The position numbers were made by a program, and so were the translations under genes. Of a stretch of 64,000 bases of DNA, positions 37,288-46,590 are shown one piece after another; the stretch's first letter is position 1; every line of letters begins with the position of its first letter. The DNA is from Rickettsiella endosymbiont of Miltochrista miniata. GTDB lineage: Bacteria > Pseudomonadota > Gammaproteobacteria > Diplorickettsiales > Diplorickettsiaceae. Where the stretch lies: contig NZ_OZ035017.1 of assembly GCF_964031245.1 (NCBI RefSeq), forward strand, positions 1 to 64,000, written 5' to 3'. The notes under the pieces are model-generated. The model searched no databases and was not told the DNA's origin. It worked only from the letters and a program-made list of their open reading frames with translations.

Positions 37288-38691
37288 TTATGGAAATGAA
37301 ATGGGCTTTTGCCATCCACCTAATAAAGTTTCTAATTTTTGTCCTATCATGAGAGCTACACTGTCATGCCAAGGTTTAGCAACGATCTGTACTCCTATAG
37401 GTAGACCTTCCTTAGAAGAACCACAGCGCACCGTTAAAACTGGCCAGCCTGTTAAATTATAAATATTAAGATAACTAAAGTCATGACCTTCGATAAATGA
37501 ATGTCCTAATAATTTGGCAGGTGTCGCTGCTACAGGGCATATAATTGCATCATATGGAATAAAAAACTTTTCTAGGGCGATGCGTAATTCATCAATACGA
37601 CGTAAGCGCTGATGTAATTCAGTGATGGAAAATTCACATTGGCGCGAAATCGCTAGAAATTCTTTCACTAGATAGGAAGGTTTATTAATACCCAAATGGT
37701 GCAGTAAATTTTTTAATCCTAGACCCTTATCGCCACCCAAAATAAATGTCTCAGTAATAAGAATATAAAGCTCTTTTAAGTGAGGAGGACACAGAAATTC
37801 AACTTGTTGTACCTCAGCTTGTAAAGACTGTGTTACTTGATTAATAGTTTGTAAGGTTGCTTTATCTGGTGTAGCGATGCCATTGTCTGAATAAAATGCA
37901 ATCCGTAAATCTTTGCATTGGATGAGAGGCTTGCTGATTGAAATGGGTATCGCATCTGGATCGGCATTATCGGGACCCGCCAAAAGAGGTAGAGATAATA
38001 CGATATCATCGACAAATCGTGCCATAGGGCCATAGGTAAATAATGGGCGTAATAATCCCCTACCATCTGATGGAACATTACCTGAATTAGGGATTAAACC
38101 ACGCGTGGGTTTTAAACCCACAATGCCTGTATTGTGAGCTGGCTGGCGAATACTGCCCGCTCCATCTGTGGCTAAACCAAGTACTGACCCTCCTGCAGCG
38201 ATAATAGCCGATTCTCCACCACTACTTCCACCCGGGGTGCGATTTAAATCATAGGGATTTAAAGTTTGGCCGTAGCGATCATTATCAGTCTCATAGGCAA
38301 TGTTGAATTCAGGTACATTGCTTATACCTAAAATAATTCCACCGGCTGCTTTTAATCTAGCGACGGCGGTTGCATCTTCTTTAGAAAGAAAATTGTAACC
38401 ATTACTTCCTTTGCTAATAATAAAGTCTTGGACTTTACAACAATCTTTGATAGTAATAGGCAAACCATGTAAAGGTCCAAGATTTTGATTGTTAGCCAAT
38501 TTTTCATCGGCTATGCGTGCTTTTTTTAATGCAGTTTCTGGTTCCGTTACTTGAACTAGTGCATTAAGTTTAGGATTAACCTGTTGAATGCGGTTTAAAT
38601 AGGTTTGGATAACCTCGACACAGGAAATTTTTTTTTCTTTAATTAGCGTGGCTAATTTTCTTGCGGATGAAAAGCAAAGATCTGAGCTCAT
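37288..38691 (-). CDS. Amidase-signature family amidase (GatA-like)
   Basis: The Ser-cisSer-Lys triad is visible: Lys in LPITIKDCCK, cis-Ser in PGGSSGGESA and the nucleophile in TDGAGSIRQPA. The length of 467 is near GatA, but no gatB or gatC is adjacent and the C-terminus (GWPVLTVRCG, GLPIGVQIVAKPWHD) is of the stand-alone amidase type. The substrate is unknown. It would hydrolyse an amide in the cytoplasm. Confidence 0.85.
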   Translation of the reverse strand: MSSDLCFSSARKLATLIKEKKISCVEVIQTYLNRIQQVNPKLNALVQVTEPETALKKARIADEKLANNQNLGPLHGLPITIKDCCKVQDFIISKGSNGYNFLSKEDATAVARLKAAGGIILGISNVPEFNIAYETDNDRYGQTLNPYDLNRTPGGSSGGESAIIAAGGSVLGLATDGAGSIRQPAHNTGIVGLKPTRGLIPNSGNVPSDGRGLLRPLFTYGPMARFVDDIVLSLPLLAGPDNADPDAIPISISKPLIQCKDLRIAFYSDNGIATPDKATLQTINQVTQSLQAEVQQVEFLCPPHLKELYILITETFILGGDKGLGLKNLLHHLGINKPSYLVKEFLAISRQCEFSITELHQRLRRIDELRIALEKFFIPYDAIICPVAATPAKLLGHSFIEGHDFSYLNIYNLTGWPVLTVRCGSSKEGLPIGVQIVAKPWHDSVALMIGQKLETLLGGWQKPISFP

Positions 38692-38781
38692 GGAGTGATT
38701 ACTATAAATTATTCTGTTTACCGAGGCTTATATAAGCTGAGGAAAAAATTAATTGGGATCTAAAAGTGAGCTTTTAGATTT

Positions 38782-39282
38782 TTACTTAATAATACCACAC
38801 GCTATGCGTGCACCACCTCCGCCTAATTTAGCAGGAACATCAGAGTAATTATCGCTACCCGCATGAATTATTAAAGAATGATTTTTAAGTTCATTTAAGC
38901 GTAGTCGAGGGGCTAAAATAGGTAATGTGGCATTACCATTATTATCAACATCTAAAACAGGTAGATCCCCTAAATGACCCTTTCCATAAGGACCTAAATG
39001 CTGGCTAGAATGAAGAGGATCAAAATGATCACCTGCTGCCATACCATTATCCAGACAAGAAGGGTTTTGATGGATGTGAATACCATGTAAACCGGGTGGA
39101 AGATTATGCAGATTGGGTGTCAATAAAACACCATAAGGTTTTTCTGTGGCAACTATGGTGCCTATGGGCTGCCCGAGTCCTTGTTGAGATGTAAGGTATA
39201 TAGGTATGGAAATATCGGCAAGGGCTATATTGCAGATTAATAAGCTGATGCCGGCAACTGACAACTTAAAAAAGTTAAACAT
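38782..39282 (-). CDS. sodC: Periplasmic Cu/Zn superoxide dismutase
   Basis: SodC converts superoxide to H2O2 and O2 in the periplasm and can protect intracellular bacteria from host oxidative burst. A signal peptide ends near NIALA. Metal-binding motifs are GIHIHQNPSC, AGDHFDP and SLIIHAGSDNY. A Cys in the first motif and one in ARIACGI can form the usual disulphide. The length of 166 residues is typical of bacterial SodC. Confidence 0.95.
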   Translation of the reverse strand: MFNFFKLSVAGISLLICNIALADISIPIYLTSQQGLGQPIGTIVATEKPYGVLLTPNLHNLPPGLHGIHIHQNPSCLDNGMAAGDHFDPLHSSQHLGPYGKGHLGDLPVLDVDNNGNATLPILAPRLRLNELKNHSLIIHAGSDNYSDVPAKLGGGGARIACGIIK

Positions 39283-39750
39283 AAAATATCCCTCTATTGC
39301 ATCGCGCCAAGTATAGCATAGCTTAATAAAAACAGTATTTGGCGAGATAAGTTTGTTATAACCCTGATCAATTTTACGGTGGCTTATCTTTAAATGTTAG
39401 AACATCTTTTGAAAGTTTGTATTCAATTTTTATTTTTTAAATTATAGAAGCAATGCATAAATTTATTATATAAATATTAAAAATAAATTATATTTGAAAT
39501 TTAGATAATAGATTATATTTTTCACATGCGCATCTTATGGTACAAAGAGAAAAGTTGTTTATGTTAATGAGTAAGAAAAAAATCTATACATTAGACATTC
39601 AATTACATTTCATGATGTAGATATTTTTTATAATGATAATAGTCATAGTGTTACTTATCCGGTATTATAGTTTTTATATTTTACGTAATTATTATCATGT
39701 AAAATAAATTAAAAGGTATTGGATTTTAAGTAATGACAATTTAAATTGCT
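39283..39750. other. 468-bp intergenic region upstream of the LysR gene
   Basis: This very AT-rich region separates divergent sodC and the LysR-type gene. It probably holds both promoters. I find no RNA gene, no repeat copy, and only a 19-codon open frame near 39560. LysR operators are not identifiable without knowing the target. Confidence 0.5.
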
Positions 39751-40626
39751 ATGCGTATTACTCTAAAACAACTCGAAGTTTTTGTCGCAATTGCCAAGAC
39801 AGGAAATGTAAGTCACGCAGCAAAGAAAATGTATCTTTCTCAATCAGCATGCAGTATGGCTCTTGCTACATTAGAAGAGCAATTAGAGGGTTCTATATTT
39901 GATAGGCACGGCAAACAATTATTTTTGAATGAACGCGGAAGGGTTTTGTTACCGAAAGCTAGCAGTGTCATTTCGCAAATTTCAGAACTTAAAGATATGA
40001 TGATGGAAAATAAAAAGGATAATTTATCAGGCCAGTTAATCATAGGAGCGAGTAAGACTATAGGTAATTATCTATTGCCAAAACTTATTTCCGAACTAAA
40101 TTACACACATAAAAATATTCAGATTAGTCTAAAAATAGCTACAACAAAAGCTATATTGTCTAGATTGCTCACGTTTAATATTGATGTAGCTTTAATTGAG
40201 GCTAATTGCTTTTCTGATAAAGTCCACACCTATCCTTGGAAAAAAGATGAGTTAGTCATAATCGCTTCCCCCAAATATCCTTTAAGTAAAAAAAAGAAAT
40301 TGACGTTATCAGATATCGCTAATGCACGTTGGTTGCTACGAAAACAAAGTTCGAGTATACGTGAAAAGCTGGAAGAGAAAATTGGCGGAAAAATTCGTCC
40401 TTTTTTAGAATTGGATGATACAGATGCTCTTAAACAGGCAACTCAAGCAGGATTAGGGATAAGCTGCCTTTCTCGATTTGTAGTTGAAGATTCGCTAAAA
40501 AATAATACCTTAGTAGAGCTAAAAACCCCATTTTTAACACTGAGTAGAGAGTTCTATATTTTGATACATAAGGAAAAATATCAATCTACAGTAATATCCG
40601 AGTTTTTAAAAAAAGCCAACACCTGA
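39751..40626 (+). CDS. LysR-family transcriptional regulator
   Basis: The N-terminal winged HTH reads LKQLEVFVAIAKTGNVSHAA, then KKMYLSQSACSMALATLE. A linker helix and a periplasmic-binding-like effector domain (about 90-291) follow. The 291-residue length is standard. The effector is unknown. It is transcribed away from sodC and could regulate it, but there is no direct evidence. Confidence 0.88.
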   Translation: MRITLKQLEVFVAIAKTGNVSHAAKKMYLSQSACSMALATLEEQLEGSIFDRHGKQLFLNERGRVLLPKASSVISQISELKDMMMENKKDNLSGQLIIGASKTIGNYLLPKLISELNYTHKNIQISLKIATTKAILSRLLTFNIDVALIEANCFSDKVHTYPWKKDELVIIASPKYPLSKKKKLTLSDIANARWLLRKQSSSIREKLEEKIGGKIRPFLELDDTDALKQATQAGLGISCLSRFVVEDSLKNNTLVELKTPFLTLSREFYILIHKEKYQSTVISEFLKKANT

Positions 40627-40734
40627 TGTTATATGGTTACTTTATTAGCTAAGCGTATTCTAAATAGCTCTGGTTAATTTTTCTGTTTAGTATAATGTAG
40701 AACTATATTATTTTTGACTAATATAAGTATCTCT

Positions 40735-41574
40735 ATGCAATCTATACACTCACAGCAATTGGATTTTTGGCAGGGCGCCGCGAGAATGAAACAATCTTCG
40801 TTAATTGGTATACATGAGGATTGCGAGTTGAGCGGCAACGCAAACAAAAATTCAAGTGCGAGGAGTATATTAATTTTAGGCGCGACTTCTTCTATAGCAA
40901 GGGCTTGTAGCGAAATTTTTGCTTCGAGGCATTGTAAGCTTTTTCTTGCAAGTCGAGATATTTCCGAGTTAGAACATATAGCAGTCGATCTTAGAATCCG
41001 ATTCAACGTCGATGTTAGTTATGCCTTTTTTGACATTACGCAACTTGATTCACATGCGAATTTTTTTGAAATGCTGATCGATAAAATGGGTGCTATTGAT
41101 GGTCTCATAATGGCCGTAGGCTTAATTGATAAATTAGATTATCAAAAAGTGATTGCTGCTAATTTTACCGGCCCCATTTCTTTTCTCGAGCTATATAGTA
41201 AGTATTTAGCCGTGCAAAAAAAAGGCTTTATTATTGGCTTAAGTTCTGTTGCAGGAGATAGGGGACGAAAACCAAATTATGTGTATGGTGCTAGCAAAGC
41301 GGCCTTGACTACTTATTTACAAGGATTACGTAATTATTTTTATCCTTCAGAAATACAAGTATTAACAATTAAATTAGGATTAATTGATACCAAAATGGTT
41401 TTTGGGGGAAAGTACCCACTTTTCTTAGCCGCCAATCCAAAAAAAACGGCGATAAAAATTATACGGGCGCTAGATAAAGGTAGAGAGAGTGTGTACATTC
41501 CTGGAGTTTGGCGGATTATCATGTTAATTATTCGCCTCATACCAGAAAAAATTTTTAAATGCCTAAATATATAA
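40735..41574 (+). CDS. SDR reductase (DprE2-like) with a repeat-derived N-terminus
   Basis: The SDR core begins at about residue 45 with ILILGATSSIARACSEIF (Rossmann motif). The catalytic Ser is in IGLSSVAGDRGRK and Y-x3-K in NYVYGASKAAL. A C-terminal hydrophobic segment follows (IIMLIIRLIPEKIF). It resembles DprE2, the NADH-dependent partner of DprE1. The first ~45 residues (QSIHSQQLDFWQGAAR... to ...NSSARSI) are encoded by copy B of the dispersed element. The native start seems lost: no ATG, GTG or TTG lies between the element and the Rossmann motif. An in-frame TTG at 40714 is also possible. Confidence 0.82.
   Translation: MQSIHSQQLDFWQGAARMKQSSLIGIHEDCELSGNANKNSSARSILILGATSSIARACSEIFASRHCKLFLASRDISELEHIAVDLRIRFNVDVSYAFFDITQLDSHANFFEMLIDKMGAIDGLIMAVGLIDKLDYQKVIAANFTGPISFLELYSKYLAVQKKGFIIGLSSVAGDRGRKPNYVYGASKAALTTYLQGLRNYFYPSEIQVLTIKLGLIDTKMVFGGKYPLFLAANPKKTAIKIIRALDKGRESVYIPGVWRIIMLIIRLIPEKIFKCLNI
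40748..40869 (+). repeat. Dispersed 122-bp element, copy B (inside the SDR gene)
   Basis: This copy is the same length as copy A (28723-28844), with near-identical ends and a different centre. It lies in frame at the 5' end of the SDR gene and encodes SQQLDFWQGAAR and IHEDCELSGNANKNSSARSI. Its last bases run directly into the Rossmann strand. The insertion therefore became coding. Confidence 0.92.
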
Positions 41575-41587
41575 CATTAAAACAATA

Positions 41588-41628
41588 GCAATCCTCCGTC
41601 ATTGCAAGCGCAGAGCGCGCGGCAATCT
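41588..41628. repeat. Short GC-rich REP-like repeat at the acnB/SDR 3' ends
   Basis: The stretch contains CGTCATTGCAAGCGCAGAGC followed by GCGCGGCAATCT, an interrupted palindrome (ATTGC...GCAAT). Its form resembles the CGTCATTGCGAGC-type repeats common in many intracellular and environmental bacteria. It is much richer in GC than the surroundings. It overlaps the acnB stop codon and lies between convergent genes, where it could act as a transcription barrier. No second copy is in the window. Confidence 0.6.
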
Positions 41629-44215
41629 AAGTCCCGATTAACTGATCAATTTGTTTGGAAACGTTTTGATAATCTTGCATTTGATTAAAATTCAAATAGC
41701 GATATAAGTTTTCACTCATAGTGTCGATAAATTTCATTTTTTCTCTATATTCATCTAAATTAGGGATATAACCAAGAATTGCTGTTATCGCAGATAACTC
41801 AGCAGAAGCTAAAAAAACATTAGCATCTTTTCCCATACGATTAGGAAAGTTTCGCGTTGAAGTGGAAACTACCGTAGCGCCATCACGTACGCGAGCTTGA
41901 TTACCCATACACAAAGAACAGCCTGGCATTTCCGTTCGTGCACCTACGATGCCATAAATTGAGTAATAACCTTCTTGCATTAATTGGTGGGCATCCATCT
42001 TGGTTGGAGGTGCTATCCATAATACAGTGGGTAATCGGTTGTTAAAGTTTTTTAATAAACTTCCAGCGGCACGATAATGACCAATATTAGTCATGCAAGA
42101 ACCTATGAATACTTCATCAACCTTAGTTTGTGTTACAGCGGATAAAGTTTTGATATCGTCTGGATCGTTAGGACAGGCTAATAAAGGTTCTTTTATCTGA
42201 TTAAGATCAATTTCAATGATTTCAGCGTACTCAGCATCGGCATCCGGCTCTAACAAAATAGGTTGGGCTAACCAAGCTTCCATTGCTTCAATTCGACGCT
42301 GTAAACTCCGAACATCCTGATAACCATTGCTGCTCATCCATTTTAGAAGAGAAATATTAGAATTTAAATATTCAATGATCGGTTCTTTATTTAAGCGAAC
42401 AGTACAACCGTTTGCAGAACGTTCCGCAGATGCATCAGCAAATTCAAAAGCTTGTTCAATTTTAAGATTGGGTAAGCCTTCAATCTCTAACACACGACCT
42501 GAAAAGATATTTTTTTTATTTTTGCTATCTAGCGTGAGTAAGCCGCGTTGTAAGGCTATATAGGGGATTGCATTGACTAAATCCCGTAATGTGATGGTCG
42601 GTTGTATTTCGCCAGTAAATCTAACTAATACTGATTCTGGCATGGTTAAAGGCATTACTCCCATAGCGGCTGCAAAAGCGACGACACCCGAACCACCAGG
42701 GAAACTGATACCTATGGGAAAACGCGTATGTGAATCACCTCCAGTACCTACCGTATCGGGTAATAGCATCCGATTAAGCCAAGAATGGATAATCCCATCA
42801 CCAGGTCTTAATACAACCCCGCCGCGCGAAGAGAAAAAATCTGGCAAGCTATGTTGTGTTTCAATGTCGACAGGCTTTGGGTAAGCGGCTGTATGGCAAA
42901 AGCTTTGCATGACTAAGTCTGCAGAAAATCCAAGACATGCGAGCTCTTTTAGCTCATCCCTGGTCATAGGTCCTGTTGTATCTTGTGAACCTACGGTTGT
43001 CATTTTCGGTTCACAATAAGTCCCAGGACTAATGCCGGGCACTCCACAGGCTTTACCCACCATTTTTTGAGCTAAGGTAAATCCCTTTCCATTTCTAGGA
43101 ATAATTTCAGGTCGATTAAATTCCTTGGAAAAAGAATACGACAATGTAGCTCGTACGTTATCGGTTAATGATCGACCAATAATTAAAGGAATTCTACCCC
43201 CTGCACGCACGGCATCCATGAGTGTTAAGTTCGGGGTGAAATGAGCAATTTCTTGACCTTGTTCACTCTCAATTCGTCCCTGGTAGGGATAGATATGAAT
43301 AATATCTCCCATCTGAAGTTGACTTACATCTACCTCGATAGGGAAAGCACCAGAGTCTTCAGCTGTGGTACGGAAAATAGGGGCAATTTTTCCACCTAAA
43401 ATGATCCCACCCCGGTTCTTGTTAGGAACAAAAGGAATTTCATGGCCGATATGCCACAATAATGAGTTAATAGCTGATTTTCGTGATGAGCCGGTACCCA
43501 CCACATCTCCAACAAACGCGATAGGATGACCTTTAGTTTTTAGTTGCTGAATAACTTGTAATGCATCTGTCATACGATTACGAAACATGACCAAGCTGTG
43601 TAAAGGGATATCGGGTCTACTCCAGGCCTCAGTCGCCGGAGATAGATCATCGGTATTGATTTCTCCAGAAATCTTAAAAATAGATAAAGTGAGTTTATTC
43701 GGCACTTTTGGCTTAGAGAGAAACCATTCGGCATTTGCCCAAGCTTCTACAACTTGATGAGCATAGTGATTGCCTTTTTTTGCTTTAGCTATGACATCAT
43801 GGTAAGCGTCAAACATTAATAGGGTATGTGAGAGTTGTTTTGCTGCTATTTCAGCTAGGTCATGTGCTTCATCGAGTAATTCAATGAGAATAGGGACATT
43901 ATAGCCGCCTAACATACTACCTAGTAACTCTATGGCGAGCGTTGGAGTTATAAAGGGAGAATTAATTTCACCTTTTGCTAAGGCGGCAAGAAAAGCGGCT
44001 TTAACGTAGGCTGCAGGATCGACTCCAGGGGGAACATGCTCGGCTAATAACTTGACCAGAAAAGGGGCTTCATGTGAAAAAGCAGGGTTTTTAATCAATT
44101 CAATACATGCTGTAACCTGTGTTGCATCAAGCGGAAGAGGCGGAATACCCTGATCGGCACGCTGCTGAATGTGTTCTCGATAAGTAGCTAAAAAACTGGA
44201 TGGTGATGCAGACAC
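41627..44215 (-). CDS. acnB: Aconitate hydratase B
   Basis: AcnB isomerises citrate to isocitrate in the TCA cycle through a [4Fe-4S] cluster. It has the AcnB order: a HEAT-like N-terminal domain (about 1-160), the swivel domain (about 165-370), then the catalytic core. Cluster cysteines are in FIGSCMTN and GCSLCMGNQ. TVGSQDTTGPMTRDEL and GTGGDSHTRFPIG are core motifs. The length of 862 is typical. Confidence 0.97.
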   Translation of the reverse strand: MSASPSSFLATYREHIQQRADQGIPPLPLDATQVTACIELIKNPAFSHEAPFLVKLLAEHVPPGVDPAAYVKAAFLAALAKGEINSPFITPTLAIELLGSMLGGYNVPILIELLDEAHDLAEIAAKQLSHTLLMFDAYHDVIAKAKKGNHYAHQVVEAWANAEWFLSKPKVPNKLTLSIFKISGEINTDDLSPATEAWSRPDIPLHSLVMFRNRMTDALQVIQQLKTKGHPIAFVGDVVGTGSSRKSAINSLLWHIGHEIPFVPNKNRGGIILGGKIAPIFRTTAEDSGAFPIEVDVSQLQMGDIIHIYPYQGRIESEQGQEIAHFTPNLTLMDAVRAGGRIPLIIGRSLTDNVRATLSYSFSKEFNRPEIIPRNGKGFTLAQKMVGKACGVPGISPGTYCEPKMTTVGSQDTTGPMTRDELKELACLGFSADLVMQSFCHTAAYPKPVDIETQHSLPDFFSSRGGVVLRPGDGIIHSWLNRMLLPDTVGTGGDSHTRFPIGISFPGGSGVVAFAAAMGVMPLTMPESVLVRFTGEIQPTITLRDLVNAIPYIALQRGLLTLDSKNKKNIFSGRVLEIEGLPNLKIEQAFEFADASAERSANGCTVRLNKEPIIEYLNSNISLLKWMSSNGYQDVRSLQRRIEAMEAWLAQPILLEPDADAEYAEIIEIDLNQIKEPLLACPNDPDDIKTLSAVTQTKVDEVFIGSCMTNIGHYRAAGSLLKNFNNRLPTVLWIAPPTKMDAHQLMQEGYYSIYGIVGARTEMPGCSLCMGNQARVRDGATVVSTSTRNFPNRMGKDANVFLASAELSAITAILGYIPNLDEYREKMKFIDTMSENLYRYLNFNQMQDYQNVSKQIDQLIGT

Positions 44216-44308
44216 AGTGACCCCACTTATTGTTTAATAATAGGATTATTATACGCTTTTAAATTATCATAGTTAAGTAAATCACCTGTTAAACTTTCTC
44301 CAGAAAAT

Positions 44309-45001
44309 ATGAAAAAAAGCATTTTTGGCCAACTTTTGCAGATTAAAGAAAGGATAAGAAATGCAGAATATCGTTTTGGACGAAGCCCCAATTCGGTGCA
44401 GTTAATCGCTGTTAGCAAAACCCAGAATCTAGAGGCTATAAGATTAGCCATTACCGCTGGTCAGCGAGCTTTTGGTGAAAACTATGTTCAGGAGGCTGAA
44501 GGGAAAATTCTGGGACTTCAAAATTTAGGTTTAGAATGGCATTTTATAGGTAGAATTCAAACGAATAAAACAAAATTTATTGCTAACAATTTTTCTTGGA
44601 TACACAGTCTAGCCGACTTAGGATTGGCAGTAAAATTGAATGGGTATCGAAAAGAAGCAAATTTAACGCCGATTAATGTTTGTATCCAAGTTAATTTACA
44701 AAAAGAGACAAGCAAGGCAGGAATATATTTAGAACATCTTGCTTGTTTAGCAGATTCAATTGCTAAACTTTCTCATCTTAATTTACGAGGCTTAATGGCA
44801 ATTCCAAAACCCGAAAAAGATTTCGCTTCCCAATATAAAAGCTTTAAGGCATTGCGTTTAAGCTTAGAAAAACTAAAAGAATTAGGCTTAGAATTAGACA
44901 CTTTATCCATGGGGATGTCGGGAGATTTTGAAGCGGCCATTGCAGAAGGTGCAACGCATATTCGACTAGGTACTGCAATTTTCGGAAAAAGAAAATTATA
45001 A
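44309..45001 (+). CDS. yggS: PLP homeostasis protein, YggS/PROSC family
   Basis: This family binds pyridoxal phosphate and buffers its pool without known catalysis. The PLP lysine is in [13 protein letters not shown] at about residue 35. [32 protein letters not shown] and [21 protein letters not shown] (shown partly) follow in the usual order. The length of 230 residues is normal. It is divergent from acnB and its end overlaps convergent glyS by 6 bp. Confidence 0.93.
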   Translation: MKKSIFGQLLQIKERIRNAEYRFGRSPNSVQLIAVSKTQNLEAIRLAITAGQRAFGENYVQEAEGKILGLQNLGLEWHFIGRIQTNKTKFIANNFSWIHSLADLGLAVKLNGYRKEANLTPINVCIQVNLQKETSKAGIYLEHLACLADSIAKLSHLNLRGLMAIPKPEKDFASQYKSFKALRLSLEKLKELGLELDTLSMGMSGDFEAAIAEGATHIRLGTAIFGKRKL

Positions 45002-46453
45002 AAAGTAATTTTTTATATATTCCTCTAAGCGAGATAAGTTGATACGTTTTTGTTGCATAGTATCACGATCACGGACGGTAACTGTATTATGATTTTCAGT
45101 ATTTTCAGTATTTTCAGTATTTTCAGTATTTTCAGTATTTTCAGTATTTTCAGTATTTTCAGTATTTTCAGTATTTTCAGTATTTTCACTTTTAGCTATG
45201 GTATCAAAGTCAACAGTAATGCAAAGTGGAGTACCTATTTCGTCATGACGTCGATAGCTTTTTCCAATATTTCCGGTATCTTCATAGGCAATTCGGCCTA
45301 ATCCTAAAGCTTGTATCGCATCCTTCAGAGTTTTTGCTTTTTCTACCAACAAACTATCGTTGCGTTTCAAAGGGATAATAGCTACTTTGACAGGTGCAAG
45401 ATGAGGTTTTATTTTTAAAACTATGCGTTTTTTATCATCTTTTAGTGTTTCTTCTTCATAGGCATCTGTGAGTATCGCGAGCACACCTCTATCCAAACCT
45501 GCAGAAGGTTCAATTACATAGGGAACAAAATGTGAGCCAGGAGGGTCTTGAATGCTTAGTTTAGCAATGCTTTCCTTGTTAACAGATACTTTGGCATTAA
45601 TGTTTAATTCACTTTGACTTTGTGTATGTGAACCTAAATCATAATCGGTACGATTAGAAATCCCTTCTAGCTCTTCAAAGCCATGAGGAAATTTATAGAG
45701 TATATCAACCGTTGCTTTTGCATAATGGGCCAATTCGGTTGCGGTTTGAGTTAATAATTTTAATCTTTCGGTATTTAACCCTTGATTTTTCCACCATGCT
45801 AAACGAGATTCAACCCAATATTGATGCCATTTTTCGTCTTCGCCAGGCTTAACAAAAAATTCGATTTCAAGTTGTTCAAATTCTCTGACTCTAAAAATAA
45901 AATTACGCGGTGTTATTTCGTTTCTAAAAGCTTTACCAATTTGCGCTATACCAAAAGGAAGTTTGGGAGACATCGTGTCCATAACATTTTTAAAATTAGT
46001 AAATATTCCTTGAGCGGTTTCGGGGCGTAAATAGGCAAAAGCATCGAGGTCTTCTACAGGGCCCATAGTGGTTTTAAACATCATATTGAAAGCTCTTGGT
46101 TCAGTAAGGTTGGTTGAACCACATGCTTCACATTTTCCATCTATAAGATGATCCAAACGCCAACGTTTTTTACATTGTCTGCAATCGACAAGTAAATCAG
46201 CAAACGTACTTTCATGACCTGAATAATAAAAAATTTTTCTATGTGTCAAAATGGCAGAATCTAATCCATAGATATCATCACGTTCATAAACATTGGATTT
46301 CCACCAAGCAGCCTTCAAATTATTTTTTAATTCAACACCTAAAGGGCCATAATCATATATTCCCTGTAGACCACCATAAATTTCGGCACTAGGGAAGATG
46401 AATCCTCTGCGTTTGCATAAAGATACGATTTCTTCCAGATTTTCTGCCGCCAT
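44996..46453 (-). CDS. glyQS: Glycyl-tRNA synthetase, single-chain (alpha2) type, with a (TEN)10 insertion
   Basis: The enzyme charges tRNA-Gly. Class II motifs include [15 protein letters not shown] and [20 protein letters not shown]; a zinc-like CRQCKKRW...CEACG module is inserted. The C-terminal anticodon-binding domain has [16 protein letters not shown]-like [20 protein letters not shown]. Between [11 protein letters not shown] and [13 protein letters not shown] is a run of ten TEN tripeptides (residues 425-454), absent from normal enzymes, which have a short loop there. Most gammaproteobacteria use the two-gene alpha2-beta2 enzyme instead. ATG 46453 is chosen over TTG 46468. Confidence 0.93.
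   Translation of the reverse strand: MAAENLEEIVSLCKRRGFIFPSAEIYGGLQGIYDYGPLGVELKNNLKAAWWKSNVYERDDIYGLDSAILTHRKIFYYSGHESTFADLLVDCRQCKKRWRLDHLIDGKCEACGSTNLTEPRAFNMMFKTTMGPVEDLDAFAYLRPETAQGIFTNFKNVMDTMSPKLPFGIAQIGKAFRNEITPRNFIFRVREFEQLEIEFFVKPGEDEKWHQYWVESRLAWWKNQGLNTERLKLLTQTATELAHYAKATVDILYKFPHGFEELEGISNRTDYDLGSHTQSQSELNINAKVSVNKESIAKLSIQDPPGSHFVPYVIEPSAGLDRGVLAILTDAYEEETLKDDKKRIVLKIKPHLAPVKVAIIPLKRNDSLLVEKAKTLKDAIQALGLGRIAYEDTGNIGKSYRRHDEIGTPLCITVDFDTIAKSENTENTENTENTENTENTENTENTENTENTENHNTVTVRDRDTMQQKRINLSRLEEYIKNYFL
45092..45190. repeat. 9-bp tandem repeat (ten exact copies) within the glycyl-tRNA synthetase gene
   Basis: The plus-strand unit is ATTTTCAGT. Ten perfect copies span 45092-45181, and one variant copy (ATTTTCACT) follows. 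On the coding strand each unit is ACTGAAAAT, giving Thr-Glu-Asn. The unit length of nine keeps the reading frame whatever the copy number. Exact identity of units suggests recent or ongoing slippage. Confidence 0.97.
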
Positions 46454-46590
46454 ATTAATAATTTCCAAAGGTTGGGTCTTGAATGAGGTCTAATAAGTTT
46501 TCATCCCCAAGAATTATACAACAGGATTTCATATCTATTATAAAATTCATAGGATAAACAACACTAACCAAATTGACATAGAACTGGCTC

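Noticed and set aside
45092-45190. Possible CRISPR-like array
   Set aside because: The units are 9 bp, directly adjacent and without spacers. It is a coding tandem repeat.
45050-45301. Plus-strand open frame of repeated Phe-Ser-Ile
   Set aside because: It is the complement of the (TEN)n array inside the glycyl-tRNA synthetase gene. The long frame follows from the 9-bp periodicity, not from a gene.
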